Below are positions 48,975-58,422 of a stretch of DNA of 64,000 nt, in pieces. The stretch's first letter is position 1. The number at the start of each line of letters is the position of its first letter. The DNA is taken from the NCBI RefSeq assembly GCF_900116385.1, contig NZ_FPCI01000001.1:1674001-1738000 (forward strand). Direction: 5' to 3'. The notes below the pieces were generated by a model, which was given only the letters and a program-made list of their open reading frames with translations, had not been told where the DNA came from and did not search any database. Origin of the DNA: Pseudoxanthomonas sp. YR558 (GTDB lineage Bacteria > Pseudomonadota > Gammaproteobacteria > Xanthomonadales > Xanthomonadaceae). Position numbers and translations under genes: made by a program.

Positions 48975-50429
48975 ATGGTCGTGCAGGTTCGGCATTCCAC
49001 TCCACGGGACCCCGCGACCCACGAATCGCCGTTCGCGACGTTTCGCCGGCTGGCCCTGCAGGCCCTGTTGGTGGCTTGCATGGTCTTTGCCGCGAGCGGT
49101 CTCGGCATCCTGACCCGCCCGGAACACCAGCTGGCCTCGTTCTGGCCTACTAACGCGCTGCTGTTGGGCCTGTTCGCCCGCAAACCCCGGCTGGCTTCGC
49201 CCGCTGGCTGGGCCGCTGCTGCCCTGGGCTACGTGGCGGTAGACCTGCTGACCGGGACCTCGCTGCCCACTACGCTGCGGTTGACGATGGCGAACCTGGC
49301 CGGCGTGCTGGCCGGCTACCTGCTCTTCCGCCATGTGCGACACGAAGACCGGCGCTTGCAGCACCCACTGTCGATGCTGTGGGTGCTGGCCGTCTCGGCC
49401 GTGGCGGCGCTCGGGGCCGCGCTGGCCGGCAGCCTGAGTTCGCACGCGATGATGCGCATGGGCTTCCTGACCGCGAGCGGCTTCTGGTTCTCCGCCGAGC
49501 TGGTCAGCTACGTGGCCATCCTGCCCGTCGTGCTGCTGGCACCGACCCCCACCGGCTTCATGCGAACGCTGCGCGGGCAAGCGGGCCGTGTGCGGCAGCG
49601 GCCTGCCTTGGTGCTACCGGTGGTGGCGTTGGCGCTGGCGATCCTGCTCGGCGTGGCCATCGGCGGCCCCGGTGCTATCGCCTTCCCGGTCCCGGCGCTG
49701 CTGTGGTGTGCGCTGGCCTATCGGCTGTTCACCACCGCCCTGATCACCCTGCTGCTGTGCATGTGGACGTTGATCGCCATCGCCACCGGCATCATCGATC
49801 TGCAACTCCTGGAAAGCAGCGTGCAACCGGTGATTTCCCTGCGGATGGGCATGGCCCTGCTCGCGGTGGCTCCGTTGACGGTCGCCAGCGTCAACGCCGC
49901 CCGCAACCATCTGCTCGCCACGTTGAACCATGCCGCGGACCACGACGCACTGACGGGCGTGCTCAACCGCAGCGCCTTCCTCCGTCGGGGCCGGCGGCAG
50001 CTCGACCAGTCCCGCGAGGACGGGGTGCCCGTTGCCGCGATGATGCTGGACCTGGATCACTTCAAGTCCGTCAACGACCGCCACGGCCATGCCGCCGGCG
50101 ATGCGGTGCTGGCGGCGTTCGCGCAGCGCGTTCGCACTCACCTGCGCGAGGACGGCCTGTTCGGGCGCTTCGGCGGCGAGGAATTCGCGGTGCTGCTGCC
50201 GGGCGTGCAGGCCGATGCCGCGCTCGCCGTCGGCGAACGCCTGCGCCACATCGCCAGCGAACCGGTGATCCTCGACGACGGACGCGCGTTGGACGTGACC
50301 GTCAGCGTCGGCGTCGCGACCTCGTTGGGCAACCGTCTGGAACGCCTCGAGGACCTGCTGCACCAGGCCGACAACGCGCTCTATCGCGCAAAGGCGATGG
50401 GGCGGAACAGGGTCATCGCCGCGCCGTGA
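48975..50429 (+). CDS. Membrane-bound MASE1 diguanylate cyclase with degenerate I-site
   Basis: A 484-residue protein making the second messenger c-di-GMP from GTP. The N-terminal ~300 residues are eight or so hydrophobic spans of MASE1 type (HQLASFWPTNALLLGLFARKP is characteristic). The GGDEF domain (about 320-480) begins DHDALTGVLNRSAFLRR, binds metal through MLDLDHFKSVNDRHGHAAGD, and has the active GG(D/E)EF loop as GGEEF (400-404), a competent variant. The inhibitory I-site R-x-x-D upstream is R391-E-D-G394: the Asp position is Gly. Product inhibition is probably reduced (inference). Confidence 0.93.
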   Translation: MVVQVRHSTPRDPATHESPFATFRRLALQALLVACMVFAASGLGILTRPEHQLASFWPTNALLLGLFARKPRLASPAGWAAAALGYVAVDLLTGTSLPTTLRLTMANLAGVLAGYLLFRHVRHEDRRLQHPLSMLWVLAVSAVAALGAALAGSLSSHAMMRMGFLTASGFWFSAELVSYVAILPVVLLAPTPTGFMRTLRGQAGRVRQRPALVLPVVALALAILLGVAIGGPGAIAFPVPALLWCALAYRLFTTALITLLLCMWTLIAIATGIIDLQLLESSVQPVISLRMGMALLAVAPLTVASVNAARNHLLATLNHAADHDALTGVLNRSAFLRRGRRQLDQSREDGVPVAAMMLDLDHFKSVNDRHGHAAGDAVLAAFAQRVRTHLREDGLFGRFGGEEFAVLLPGVQADAALAVGERLRHIASEPVILDDGRALDVTVSVGVATSLGNRLERLEDLLHQADNALYRAKAMGRNRVIAAP

Positions 50430-50447
50430 GGCGCTGCGCGGCGTTGC

Positions 50448-51185
50448 TTAATCCCACCCGGGCATCTGGCTGCCATCAAGCCCGCCCACTTCGAACACCG
50501 CCTTACGCAGGCTGCCATCCTTCACCGGGAACTCGATCTCCAGCACTTTCGTCTTGCGGGCCAGGCGCCACAGCGCCTTGTTGTCGTCGATGAACATCGC
50601 CGTGGCTTCGTCGGTATCGGGCCGGTTGGCCGACATCTTTCGCGCCGCTGCGCCGTCGGCGACCACGCTGACGCTGCAGCGGCTGTAGCACGCCTTGGCG
50701 AAATCGCTGGCCTGCAACACCAGGTAGCTGCTGCGCTTCCACTTCGGATGGTCGCGGAACACCAGCTGCACCGGCTTGGCGCCGCTGCCATCGACGTCGA
50801 CCGGCTCTTTGCTGAGGAGGGCCGCCGAACGCTGCGTGCCACCCTCCGCGGACACCTGCGAGTAGTCCCACAGCGATTCCATCCGCCGTTGCTCGCGTGC
50901 CCCCTCGGCCTTGGCCTTGACCTCCTCCAGGCCGGGCGCGATGCGCTTGGCCGCCGCGCTGTCCGGGTACTGGTCGAGCAACGCCACGCCATGGATGCGC
51001 GCCATGTCCCAATCGCGCGAAGCCAGTGCGCTGTCGTACTTCTTCGCCACTTCGTCGGCCTGCTGTTCCTGCGCCGCCGCCTGCACCGCGGCGGCCGCGG
51101 CGCGCTCGGCCTCGCGGTCGCCGCAAGCCGCCATCGCGACGGTGCACGCGACCAGCAGCAGACCCTTCCACACATGCTTGTTCAT
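50448..51185 (-). CDS. Lipoprotein of unknown function
   Basis: A 245-residue lipoprotein: signal peptide MNKHVWKGLLLVACTVAMAAC with lipobox MAAC. An Ala/Gln/Glu-rich helical segment (ERAAAAAVQAAAQEQQADEVAKKYDSAL) is followed by a region with two Cys near each other (KACYSRCSVSVVADG). No domain recognised. The start lies in a 4-bp overlap with the alpha/beta hydrolase stop, so the two are in one operon that may continue from the M1 peptidase. The neighbour on the other side is the convergent GGDEF gene. Confidence 0.85.
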   Translation of the reverse strand: MNKHVWKGLLLVACTVAMAACGDREAERAAAAAVQAAAQEQQADEVAKKYDSALASRDWDMARIHGVALLDQYPDSAAAKRIAPGLEEVKAKAEGAREQRRMESLWDYSQVSAEGGTQRSAALLSKEPVDVDGSGAKPVQLVFRDHPKWKRSSYLVLQASDFAKACYSRCSVSVVADGAAARKMSANRPDTDEATAMFIDDNKALWRLARKTKVLEIEFPVKDGSLRKAVFEVGGLDGSQMPGWD

Positions 51186-52159
51186 CTTGCCGTTCCTCGT
51201 TGGATCAACAGGGCGATGGAGGCCGCCACGTCATCGGGTCTTTCCATGATGGACATATGGCCGCAACCATTGAGTGAAACCTGCATGGCCTGCGGCATCT
51301 TCGCGGCATACAGCGCCATCGCGCTGATGTCGATCACCTTGTCCTGCCGGCACCAGAGCAGCAGCGCCGGCTGCCGGATCGCAGCCGCTGCCTCGCCGGG
51401 TAGGAAGCGCTCGCTGCTGCGCCCGATGCGATCCAGTACCTGCTGCTCGAACGGTGCCTGTGCGATGCGCCAGTCGATCACCGCGCGCGAGACAGGCCAT
51501 GGCAGCGGGGGCTGCGAGGCGCGATCGTTGAACACCGTGTCCAGGTAACGCTGCAGGGAGGCTTCGTCACTCACGGCGAACGGGTTGCCGCCGGCCAGCA
51601 CCTCTTCGCCGAATCGGTTGTCGCGGAAGCGCACGCCGGCGGCATCGATCAGCGCGACGCGCGCGACCAGGTCGGGATGGTCCGCCGCCACCAGCGCGAC
51701 GATGCCGCCGCCCATCGAATGCCCCACCAGCACGATGGGGCTGCCGTCGCGCCGGATGCCCTTCAGGAACTGCGCCAATCGATCGGCCTGGGCCAGGAAC
51801 CCGTAGTCGGCCCCTGCGATGCGCTGGCTTTCGCCCCAGCCGGGAAGATCCGGAATCACCAGGCGGTAGTGCCCACCCAGGCGCTCCGCCAGCGGGTACC
51901 AGTTTTCCTTGCTGCCGGTGAAGCCATGCACCAGCACGACGGTGGGGGCGCCCGGCTCTGCTGCCTCGCGCGTGTCGTAGGCCCAGCGATGGTCGCCCAC
52001 GCGCACGCGCGCCTCCGACAGGCCGATCCACCATCCTTGCAACGCCATCGCGGCGCGCAACGGCGCCATCGGGTCGCGCCATATCCAGACCGCGACGCCG
52101 CAAACGAGAACGGCCGCCACGAGGGCGACCGTCCTTGCACGGGTCGAACGGACCGGCAT
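51182..52159 (-). CDS. Membrane-anchored alpha/beta hydrolase
   Basis: A 325-residue serine hydrolase. An N-terminal hydrophobic segment (TVALVAAVLVCGVAVWIW) anchors it, probably facing the periplasm. The oxyanion region is VVLVHGFTGSKENWYPL, the nucleophile elbow is VGHSMGGG (S148), the Asp lies in LLWCRQDKVID and the His in NGCGHMSIMERP, so a complete triad is present. The substrate is unknown; an esterase or lipase role is likely from the family. It follows the M1 peptidase gene by 3 bp and overlaps the lipoprotein gene. Confidence 0.9.
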   Translation of the reverse strand: MPVRSTRARTVALVAAVLVCGVAVWIWRDPMAPLRAAMALQGWWIGLSEARVRVGDHRWAYDTREAAEPGAPTVVLVHGFTGSKENWYPLAERLGGHYRLVIPDLPGWGESQRIAGADYGFLAQADRLAQFLKGIRRDGSPIVLVGHSMGGGIVALVAADHPDLVARVALIDAAGVRFRDNRFGEEVLAGGNPFAVSDEASLQRYLDTVFNDRASQPPLPWPVSRAVIDWRIAQAPFEQQVLDRIGRSSERFLPGEAAAAIRQPALLLWCRQDKVIDISAMALYAAKMPQAMQVSLNGCGHMSIMERPDDVAASIALLIQRGTAR

Positions 52160-52162
52160 GCC

Positions 52163-54076
52163 TTACTTGCCTGCCGAGGCCTTCGCCAGCACGGCCTCGA
52201 CCGAGCCGGTCGTGATCGGGTGGTAGCCCGGCTTGGCGCGCGCGAAGGTGTCCTGCGCGAAGGCCAGGCCATCGGGCGTCTTCACCAGTTCCTCGTAGAT
52301 CGGCATGATCAGCTTGCGGCGACCGACGCGCTCGATGAACTTCGCGATCTCCGGGCGCGCATCCACGTAGCCGCTGCGGATCGTCAGCGGGTACCAGCGC
52401 ATGGCGATCTCACCGTTGGCGGTGCCGGTGAAGTGGTAGGCATCATCCAGCTGCTTGACCTGTTCGACGGTCAGCTTGTCGCCCATGCCTTCGATGAAAT
52501 GCACCCACTGCTGGGTGATCCAGGTATTGGTGACCTGCGGGTTGGGCAGCTGGCCGCTGCCCTGCCAGGCAATGCGCGCGGTGTCGGTGTTGGAGAAACC
52601 GCGGGATTGCACCTGGGGCGCACCAGCCGGGATGCCCGGCGCGTAGATCCATTCCTGGATCTCGGCGTCGCTGACCAGGTTGGGGTGCTTGTCGAACAGG
52701 TTCTTCTTCGCGTACGCCAGGAACTGCTCCGTGGTGATGCTCTGGAAGGCGAAGTGATCGAAGTAGCCGCGCAGGAAGGCGTCGAACTCCTGGCGACCGA
52801 AGCGTTCCTCCAGCATCTGCAGGAACCACGCGCCCTTGTCGTAGGACACGGCGCTCAACGCGTCGTCAGCATCCAGCTTCGTGCCGGGCTTCACCGCCAG
52901 CGCCTGGGTGGCCTCCGGCATGGTGACGATTTCCTTCCTCAGGCCATTGCGCGCGATCGCGTACTCCATGCTCGACTGTTCTTTGCCGTACAGGGATTCG
53001 ACGATGCGGTTCTCGACGTAGCTGGTGAAGCCTTCGTTGAGCCAGCCATGCTTGGCGCTGGAGAACGTCACCAGGTTGCCCGACCAGCTGTGCGCCAGCT
53101 CATGCGCAATCAACGAGACCAGCGTCTTGTCGCCGACGATCACGGTAGGCGTGATGAAGCTCAGACGCGGGTTCTCCATGCCGCCGTACGGGAACGACGG
53201 CGGCAGCACCAGCATGTCGTAGCGGTCCCAGCGATAGGGACCGTACAGCCGCTCGGTGGTGGCGATCATCTTCTCGGTGTCTTCGAACTCCTTCGTGGCC
53301 TTGTCGACCATCGCCGGTTCGGCCCAGACGCCGCTGCGCGCGGAGATCGGCTTGAAGACCAGGTCGCCGGCGGCGATCGCCATCAGATACGACGGGATCT
53401 TCTGCGGCATCTTGAAGGTGTAGTCGCCATCGCGCGCGGCAGCCGGATCGTTGTCGGCGCTCATCAGCACCATCACGTCCGGGCGCGAGGTCACGTGCGC
53501 GCTATAGGTGTAGCGAACCTGCGGCGTGTCCTGCAGGGGCACCCAGCTGCGCGCATGGATCTGCTGCGACTGGCTGAACATGAAGGGCAGCTGCTTGCCT
53601 TCGGTCATCTCCGGCGTGAGCCACTGCAGGCCCGAGGCCTCCGGGGAGCTCGTATAGGTGACCTTGACCTTGGCGTTGCGCGCGGGGGTCTCGATGGTCA
53701 GCTTGCTGCCCAGCACCGGGTCCTTGGCGGCCAGCGCGTACTGCAGCGGGGCCCAGGCATTGTTTGCTTCGCCCTCGACCTTCGCGATGGTCAGGTCGCG
53801 CGTGTCCAGCACCAGCTGGGTGGCGGTCTTGTCCTTCCAGTCCAGCGTATAGGTGGCGGTGCCGCCGATGGTCTTGGCGTCGAAATCGACCGCAATGTCC
53901 AGTGCCAGGTCGGCGATGGCGACCTTCTGGGGCTCAGCGTAGGAGTGCTCGTCGTGGTCGGCGACCTGGGCGACGGCGGGTTTCTTGGGCGTGGCCACGG
54001 GGGTGGACTCGGGTTCCTTGGAGCACCCGGCCGCCAGCACGGCGGCGCAGGACAACAGCAAAGCCAGTGAACGCAT
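52163..54076 (-). CDS. M1-family zinc aminopeptidase lipoprotein
   Basis: A 637-residue lipoprotein metallopeptidase (lipobox VLAAGC, C18). The substrate-positioning motif is GGMENPRLSF, the zinc site is HELAHSW near residue 324 with the third ligand in NEGFTSYVE about 19 residues later, and the catalytic Tyr region is the DRYDMLVLPPSFPYG segment nearby. This resembles leukotriene A4 hydrolase-type aminopeptidases, which trim N-terminal residues from peptides. It is the first gene of a three-gene group with the alpha/beta hydrolase (3 bp downstream) and the unknown lipoprotein, suggesting an envelope peptide or lipid turnover set (inference). Confidence 0.93.
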   Translation of the reverse strand: MRSLALLLSCAAVLAAGCSKEPESTPVATPKKPAVAQVADHDEHSYAEPQKVAIADLALDIAVDFDAKTIGGTATYTLDWKDKTATQLVLDTRDLTIAKVEGEANNAWAPLQYALAAKDPVLGSKLTIETPARNAKVKVTYTSSPEASGLQWLTPEMTEGKQLPFMFSQSQQIHARSWVPLQDTPQVRYTYSAHVTSRPDVMVLMSADNDPAAARDGDYTFKMPQKIPSYLMAIAAGDLVFKPISARSGVWAEPAMVDKATKEFEDTEKMIATTERLYGPYRWDRYDMLVLPPSFPYGGMENPRLSFITPTVIVGDKTLVSLIAHELAHSWSGNLVTFSSAKHGWLNEGFTSYVENRIVESLYGKEQSSMEYAIARNGLRKEIVTMPEATQALAVKPGTKLDADDALSAVSYDKGAWFLQMLEERFGRQEFDAFLRGYFDHFAFQSITTEQFLAYAKKNLFDKHPNLVSDAEIQEWIYAPGIPAGAPQVQSRGFSNTDTARIAWQGSGQLPNPQVTNTWITQQWVHFIEGMGDKLTVEQVKQLDDAYHFTGTANGEIAMRWYPLTIRSGYVDARPEIAKFIERVGRRKLIMPIYEELVKTPDGLAFAQDTFARAKPGYHPITTGSVEAVLAKASAGK

Positions 54077-54160
54077 CAGGGGACTTCCAGCGATCGGGGG
54101 AAGCCCCCAGTTTACCGCGCCATGCGGCGGCCAGCCCCTACGACCCCTGACCGGTACCCG

Positions 54161-54922
54161 TCAGACCTTGTAACCGGTGTGGATGGCGACGATGCCGGCA
54201 GACAGGTTGCGGAAGCTGGTCCGGGCGAAGCCGGCGCCGTCCATCATTCCCTGCAACGCCGCCTGGGGCGGGTGCTGGCGGATGCTCTCGGCCAGGTACT
54301 GATAGCTGCCGGCATCCTGCGCGAACAGCTGCCCCAGCTTCGGCAGCACCTTGAACGAATGGAAGTCGTACACCGGCTTGAACCAGTCCACGGTCACTTC
54401 CGAGAACTCCAGCACGCGCGCCTGGCCGCCCACCTTGAGCACGCGGTGCATCTCGCGCAGCGCGGCGTCCTTGTCGGTGACGTTGCGCAGGCCGAACGCG
54501 ATGGTGACCAGATCGAAGCTGGCGTCCGGGAACGGCAGCGCCTCGGCGTTGCACTGCACGTACTCCAGGCCCTGCACCAAGCCGCGATCGGTCATGCGGT
54601 CACGGCCCACCGAGAGCATGCCGGCATTGATGTCGCCCAGCACGATCTGCCCGACATCGCCCACGCGATCCTTCAGCAAGGCGGCGATGTCGCCGGTGCC
54701 GCCAGCAAGGTCGAGCACGCGGTCGCCGCGCTTGACCTGGCAAGTGCCGACGAAATAGCGCTTCCAGACCCGATGGATGCCGAGGCTCATCAGGTCGTTC
54801 ATCAGGTCGTACTTGCCGGCGACCGACGTGAACACCTCGCCGACCAGCTTCTGCTTGTCTCGGGCGGCGACGTCACGGAAGCCGAAATGGGTGGTGCCGC
54901 GCTCGTAGGGGGATTCGCTCAT
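54161..54922 (-). CDS. ubiE: Ubiquinone/menaquinone methyltransferase UbiE
   Basis: UbiE C-methylates demethylmenaquinone and the ubiquinone precursor. The 253-residue protein has GFRDVAARDKQKLVGEVFTSVAGKYDLMNDLMSLGIHRVWKRYFV at the N-terminus and the SAM motif VLDLAGGTGDIAALL. Family signatures follow: DINAGMLSVGRDR, TIAFGLRNVTDKDAALREMHRVLKVGGQA. It lies 84 bp upstream of the M1 peptidase gene on the same strand and 44 bp after the metzincin gene; single-gene control is likely. Confidence 0.97.
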   Translation of the reverse strand: MSESPYERGTTHFGFRDVAARDKQKLVGEVFTSVAGKYDLMNDLMSLGIHRVWKRYFVGTCQVKRGDRVLDLAGGTGDIAALLKDRVGDVGQIVLGDINAGMLSVGRDRMTDRGLVQGLEYVQCNAEALPFPDASFDLVTIAFGLRNVTDKDAALREMHRVLKVGGQARVLEFSEVTVDWFKPVYDFHSFKVLPKLGQLFAQDAGSYQYLAESIRQHPPQAALQGMMDGAGFARTSFRNLSAGIVAIHTGYKV

Positions 54923-54966
54923 GCCCCGATTATCGCACTACGGCCGGGCCGCGTGGCCCCGCCCAC

Positions 54967-56631
54967 TCAACGCTCCAGCAATGCGCAGAGCATCGGGTGC
55001 CGCAGCAGCGCAGGCAACGCATCGCAGCGCCCGCGGGCCGTCGCGGCGCGCGCCGTTGCGACAGGCGGCGACGGCGTTCCCGTGTTCACGGGCGGCTGCG
55101 ACGAAGCGGTCTGCGTGGCGGGCTTCACCAGCGCCGGGGCCGGCGAGCTCATCGACCTTGGGCGCGGGCCGACGCGAATCCGGAAACCGTCCGCCGTGGC
55201 TGCCACGACCTCGATCCAATGCCGCTCGTCCGGGGTGTTCCAGCGCTCGCCGACCTGCAACATGGAGCCTTCGTTGTTGGATACGTCGGCTGCGGGGGTG
55301 TCGGTATCGATGCTGTAGGCGATGCCGTAATCCTCCAGCTTGTGGATGATCACCGCGTCACCCGCCAGCCTCGACTCGTACGTGCCCGTGCGGCGACGCG
55401 CCTCCAGCGTGTAGATCACCGTCTTGTACGGATCCGGTTGCGCCGGCGTCGCCAGGACGACCAACTGCGTGTTGGTCGAACCTTGCAGACTGCCGGCATC
55501 CAGCACGAACTCCTGCGTCTCACCGTTGTCGGACGCGATGACGCGCTTGCGCGTGGCGGGCAACCAGCCCAGTCGTTCACGCTGGTACATGTTGACGTGC
55601 TTGGGCAGCGTGCCGAACGTGGCGTCGCTGGTGGCGTTGCGCCAGGCATCGCTCATCAGATCCCACGGATTGTCGTAGGTATCGGCGTCGCCGTCCGAGT
55701 TGTTGGAGTGCGGCAGGCCGTAGCCATGGCCCATCTCATGGGCGAGCGGCGCGAGGTTGGCGAACGACCAGGGTGGGCTCCACGTCACGCGTGTGCAGGT
55801 GTAGGCCCCGTCGAGCGTTGCGCAGGCACCGCCGCCCCAAGCGTTGCCATCCAGTTCGCCGTTGAACATCAGGTTCACGCCCTGCGCGCCGCGGAAATCG
55901 ACGTCGACGTCCGCCGCTGCGGCACAGTCGGCGAAGAGCTGCGACAGTTGTGCCTTCTGCTTGCCGTTGACCAGCGCCAGGTAGGCCTCGCGCGGTTGCG
56001 GCAGCGTGTACCAGCCGTGCGCGGAACTGCCGGCCAGGTCGATCTGTCCGTACGACACTTCCGACCAGTAATGGCCGAGTTGGCCCGGCGCATCGCCGTA
56101 CTGGGACTGGAAGAACTCGCGCGGCTTCTGCTCGGCGGCGATGTCGGCGAACTTGCACATCAACGTTACCCAGCGGGTACTGCCCAGTACCGGGGCCGAG
56201 GCCATCACGCGACCCTCCGCGCCCAACGCTGTCGCGCGCGCGGCCACGCGACCGGTGGGCACTATCGCGCCGATCGACGGCGACGAAGACGCTGCACGCG
56301 CTGCTTTGGACAACGGAGATTCGTATGAAACGGCGACATGGCGATTGGCCAGCGCATACAGATCACCTGCCGCACGACGCGCCTGCGCGGCATCCAGCGC
56401 GACACGCTGTCCTGGCGCGGTCTCGAGCCAGACATCCAAGTGCGGCGCTGCCTGCGCGCGGCCGGGCAGCGCGCGCGGGGGATCCGCCCACTGCAACTGC
56501 AGGATGCCTTGCACGACGGTGTCCGCGTACGACGGCGGAACCACGAACATGCACGCCAGTGCCAACACGAATCCGACAGCCCACGCATGCGCGCTCGACC
56601 GTCGCGTATCGGCGGATCGTTGATGGACCAC
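54967..56631 (-). CDS. Secreted metzincin-like metalloprotease, copy 1
   Basis: A 554-residue exported protein. The signal peptide is the hydrophobic stretch AWAVGFVLALACMFVVPPSYA, cut before DTVVQ. The zinc motif HEMGHGYGLPH (H298, E299, H302, H308) and the Met-turn in NPWDLMSDAW match the metzincin clan, near M6. A D-rich loop (NSDGDADTYDNPWD) may hold calcium. The C-terminal ~200 residues form a domain with LAGDAVIIHKLEDYGIAYSIDTDTPAAD. The GTG at 56631 is chosen because GGAG lies 6 nt before it; another GTG is four codons upstream. It is a tandem paralogue of the next gene. Confidence 0.86.
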   Translation of the reverse strand: MVHQRSADTRRSSAHAWAVGFVLALACMFVVPPSYADTVVQGILQLQWADPPRALPGRAQAAPHLDVWLETAPGQRVALDAAQARRAAGDLYALANRHVAVSYESPLSKAARAASSSPSIGAIVPTGRVAARATALGAEGRVMASAPVLGSTRWVTLMCKFADIAAEQKPREFFQSQYGDAPGQLGHYWSEVSYGQIDLAGSSAHGWYTLPQPREAYLALVNGKQKAQLSQLFADCAAAADVDVDFRGAQGVNLMFNGELDGNAWGGGACATLDGAYTCTRVTWSPPWSFANLAPLAHEMGHGYGLPHSNNSDGDADTYDNPWDLMSDAWRNATSDATFGTLPKHVNMYQRERLGWLPATRKRVIASDNGETQEFVLDAGSLQGSTNTQLVVLATPAQPDPYKTVIYTLEARRRTGTYESRLAGDAVIIHKLEDYGIAYSIDTDTPAADVSNNEGSMLQVGERWNTPDERHWIEVVAATADGFRIRVGPRPRSMSSPAPALVKPATQTASSQPPVNTGTPSPPVATARAATARGRCDALPALLRHPMLCALLER

Positions 56632-56799
56632 GCGCGACTCCACTCACGGCTGGCGCGCCGGAATGGCGGCGCCATGCTGCGGTGTCGGCCGCTACGCGGG
56701 CGGCTTGAGAGTTTCTGTCCGCGGATGTTCCGAACTGCGATGCGCGTCCGCAATTGCGATGGCGAATCGCGGTCGTGATGTCGGGAATTTCCCTACACG

Positions 56800-58422
56800 T
56801 CAGCGCTCACGCGTGGTGCATGCCGCCGCGCGCGCACTCCCCATTCGGCTGCAACGCTCCGTGGACGATGCACGTTCGCCCTCGGGAGCGACCTGCGCTC
56901 CCGTCGACGAAGCGGCGGAGGATGCCGACACACCACTGGCTTGCAAGCGGGGCGGCAACGGCGCGCTCATCACCCGAGGCGGGCCGACGGTCAGCAGGAA
57001 CCCCGTGGCGGTCTGCGCGGTGACGGTAACCGCGTGCGTCCCTTCCGGCGTCAGCCAGCGTTCGCCGACCTTGAACATCGACCCTTCGTTGTTGGACGTG
57101 TTCGCCGGCGGCACGTCCGCGTCCACGCTGTATGCCGTACCCGACGCCTGGATCTTGTGGATGATGACCGCATCGCCCGCCAGCGACCCCTCGTAGGCGC
57201 CCTCGCGCTTGCGTGCCTCGAGTGTGTACACCACCGTGGCATAGGGATCGGCCTGTGGCGACAGCGACAGTACGAGCATCTGCACGTTGCCGGATCCAGC
57301 CAAATGCGCGTAGTCGAGCGCGATCTGGCGTGTTGCGATGTCGCCAAGCGTGAGGACCTGCTGCCGCGCAGCGTCCACCCAGCTCAGGCGATGGCGCTGG
57401 AAGATATTGATGTGCTTGGGCCGCGCACCGTAGGTAGCATCGCGCACCACGTTGCTCCAACCATCGCTCATGACGTCCCAAGGGTTGTCGTAGGTGTCGT
57501 CGTCGCCGTCGGAGTTGTCCGAATGCGGCAGGCCGTAGCCATGCCCCATCTCGTGGGCGAGCGGTGCGAGATTGCTGAAGGACCACGGCGGATTCCAGGT
57601 CACGCGCGTGCACAAGCTCGCGCGACCTTCCAGCGGCGCGCAACTGCCGCCGCCCCAGGCGTACCCGTCGAGGTCCCCATTGAACATCATGTTCACGCCC
57701 TGCACGCTGCCGAAGTCGACCGCCGCATCGGCCGCCGCGCCGCAGTCGGCGAACAGCTTCTTCAGATCCGCCTTGTCCTTGCCGTTCTCCTGGGTGACGT
57801 AATAGCTGCGCGGTTGCGGTAGGGCGAACCATCCGTAGGCGCTGCTGCCGGTGAGGTTGATCTTGTTGTAGGACACTTCGCGCCAGTAGTGGCCAAGCTG
57901 GCCGACGCCCTCGCCGTATTGCGACTGGAAGAACGGCAAGGCTTTCTGTTCCGTCGCGATGTCGCTGAACTTGCACATCACCGTGACCCAGCGGGTGACG
58001 CCATTGATCGGCGCGGCGGCGGCCACGCGCGCGGTGACCGCGCTGGCCTGTGCGGACTGGGCGGTGCGGTCCGCCGGTACGATGGCTTCGATCGAAGGCG
58101 CGGCCGACATCGCTTTGCCGGGGGCTCCGAATGCGACCGCCACGCGCCGGTTGGCGAGTACGTACAGATCGCCCGCGGCGCGGCGCGCCTGCACGGGATC
58201 GAGCGCGATGCGGCTGCCGTCGTCTTTCACCAGATGCGCGTTGAAACGGGATTTCGCCCGCGCCTGTCCTGGCGGCGCCGGGGCCGGATCGCCCCACTCC
58301 AGTTGCAGCAGCCCCTGCTCGATGGTCTGGGCACGCGCGTTGGCGACGCCTGCGGTGGCGAGCACGAGCGTGGCGACGATCGCCCATGCGCGACCTGTCG
58401 TGGCGCTTGTCTTCATGTCCAT
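56800..58422 (-). CDS. Secreted metzincin-like metalloprotease, copy 2
   Basis: A 540-residue paralogue of the preceding gene, about 170 bp upstream of it. Signal peptide: RAWAIVATLVLATAGVANARA, cut before QTIEQ. Zinc motif HEMGHGYGLPH (H290, E291, H294, H300) and Met-turn NPWDVMSDGW are both conserved; by eye the catalytic segment is near 70% identical to copy 1. The tail ends in a Ser/Ala- and Arg-rich stretch unlike copy 1. ATG at 58422 or 58416 (MDMKTS/MKTS) could be used; GGAG lies upstream of both. A GTG further upstream would add 28 implausible residues. Confidence 0.85.
   Translation of the reverse strand: MDMKTSATTGRAWAIVATLVLATAGVANARAQTIEQGLLQLEWGDPAPAPPGQARAKSRFNAHLVKDDGSRIALDPVQARRAAGDLYVLANRRVAVAFGAPGKAMSAAPSIEAIVPADRTAQSAQASAVTARVAAAAPINGVTRWVTVMCKFSDIATEQKALPFFQSQYGEGVGQLGHYWREVSYNKINLTGSSAYGWFALPQPRSYYVTQENGKDKADLKKLFADCGAAADAAVDFGSVQGVNMMFNGDLDGYAWGGGSCAPLEGRASLCTRVTWNPPWSFSNLAPLAHEMGHGYGLPHSDNSDGDDDTYDNPWDVMSDGWSNVVRDATYGARPKHINIFQRHRLSWVDAARQQVLTLGDIATRQIALDYAHLAGSGNVQMLVLSLSPQADPYATVVYTLEARKREGAYEGSLAGDAVIIHKIQASGTAYSVDADVPPANTSNNEGSMFKVGERWLTPEGTHAVTVTAQTATGFLLTVGPPRVMSAPLPPRLQASGVSASSAASSTGAQVAPEGERASSTERCSRMGSARAAACTTRER

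Noticed and set aside
53000..56000. A mobile island around the M1 peptidase and metzincin genes
   Set aside because: No integrase, tRNA boundary, direct repeats or composition break is visible, and ubiE, a core gene, lies between them.
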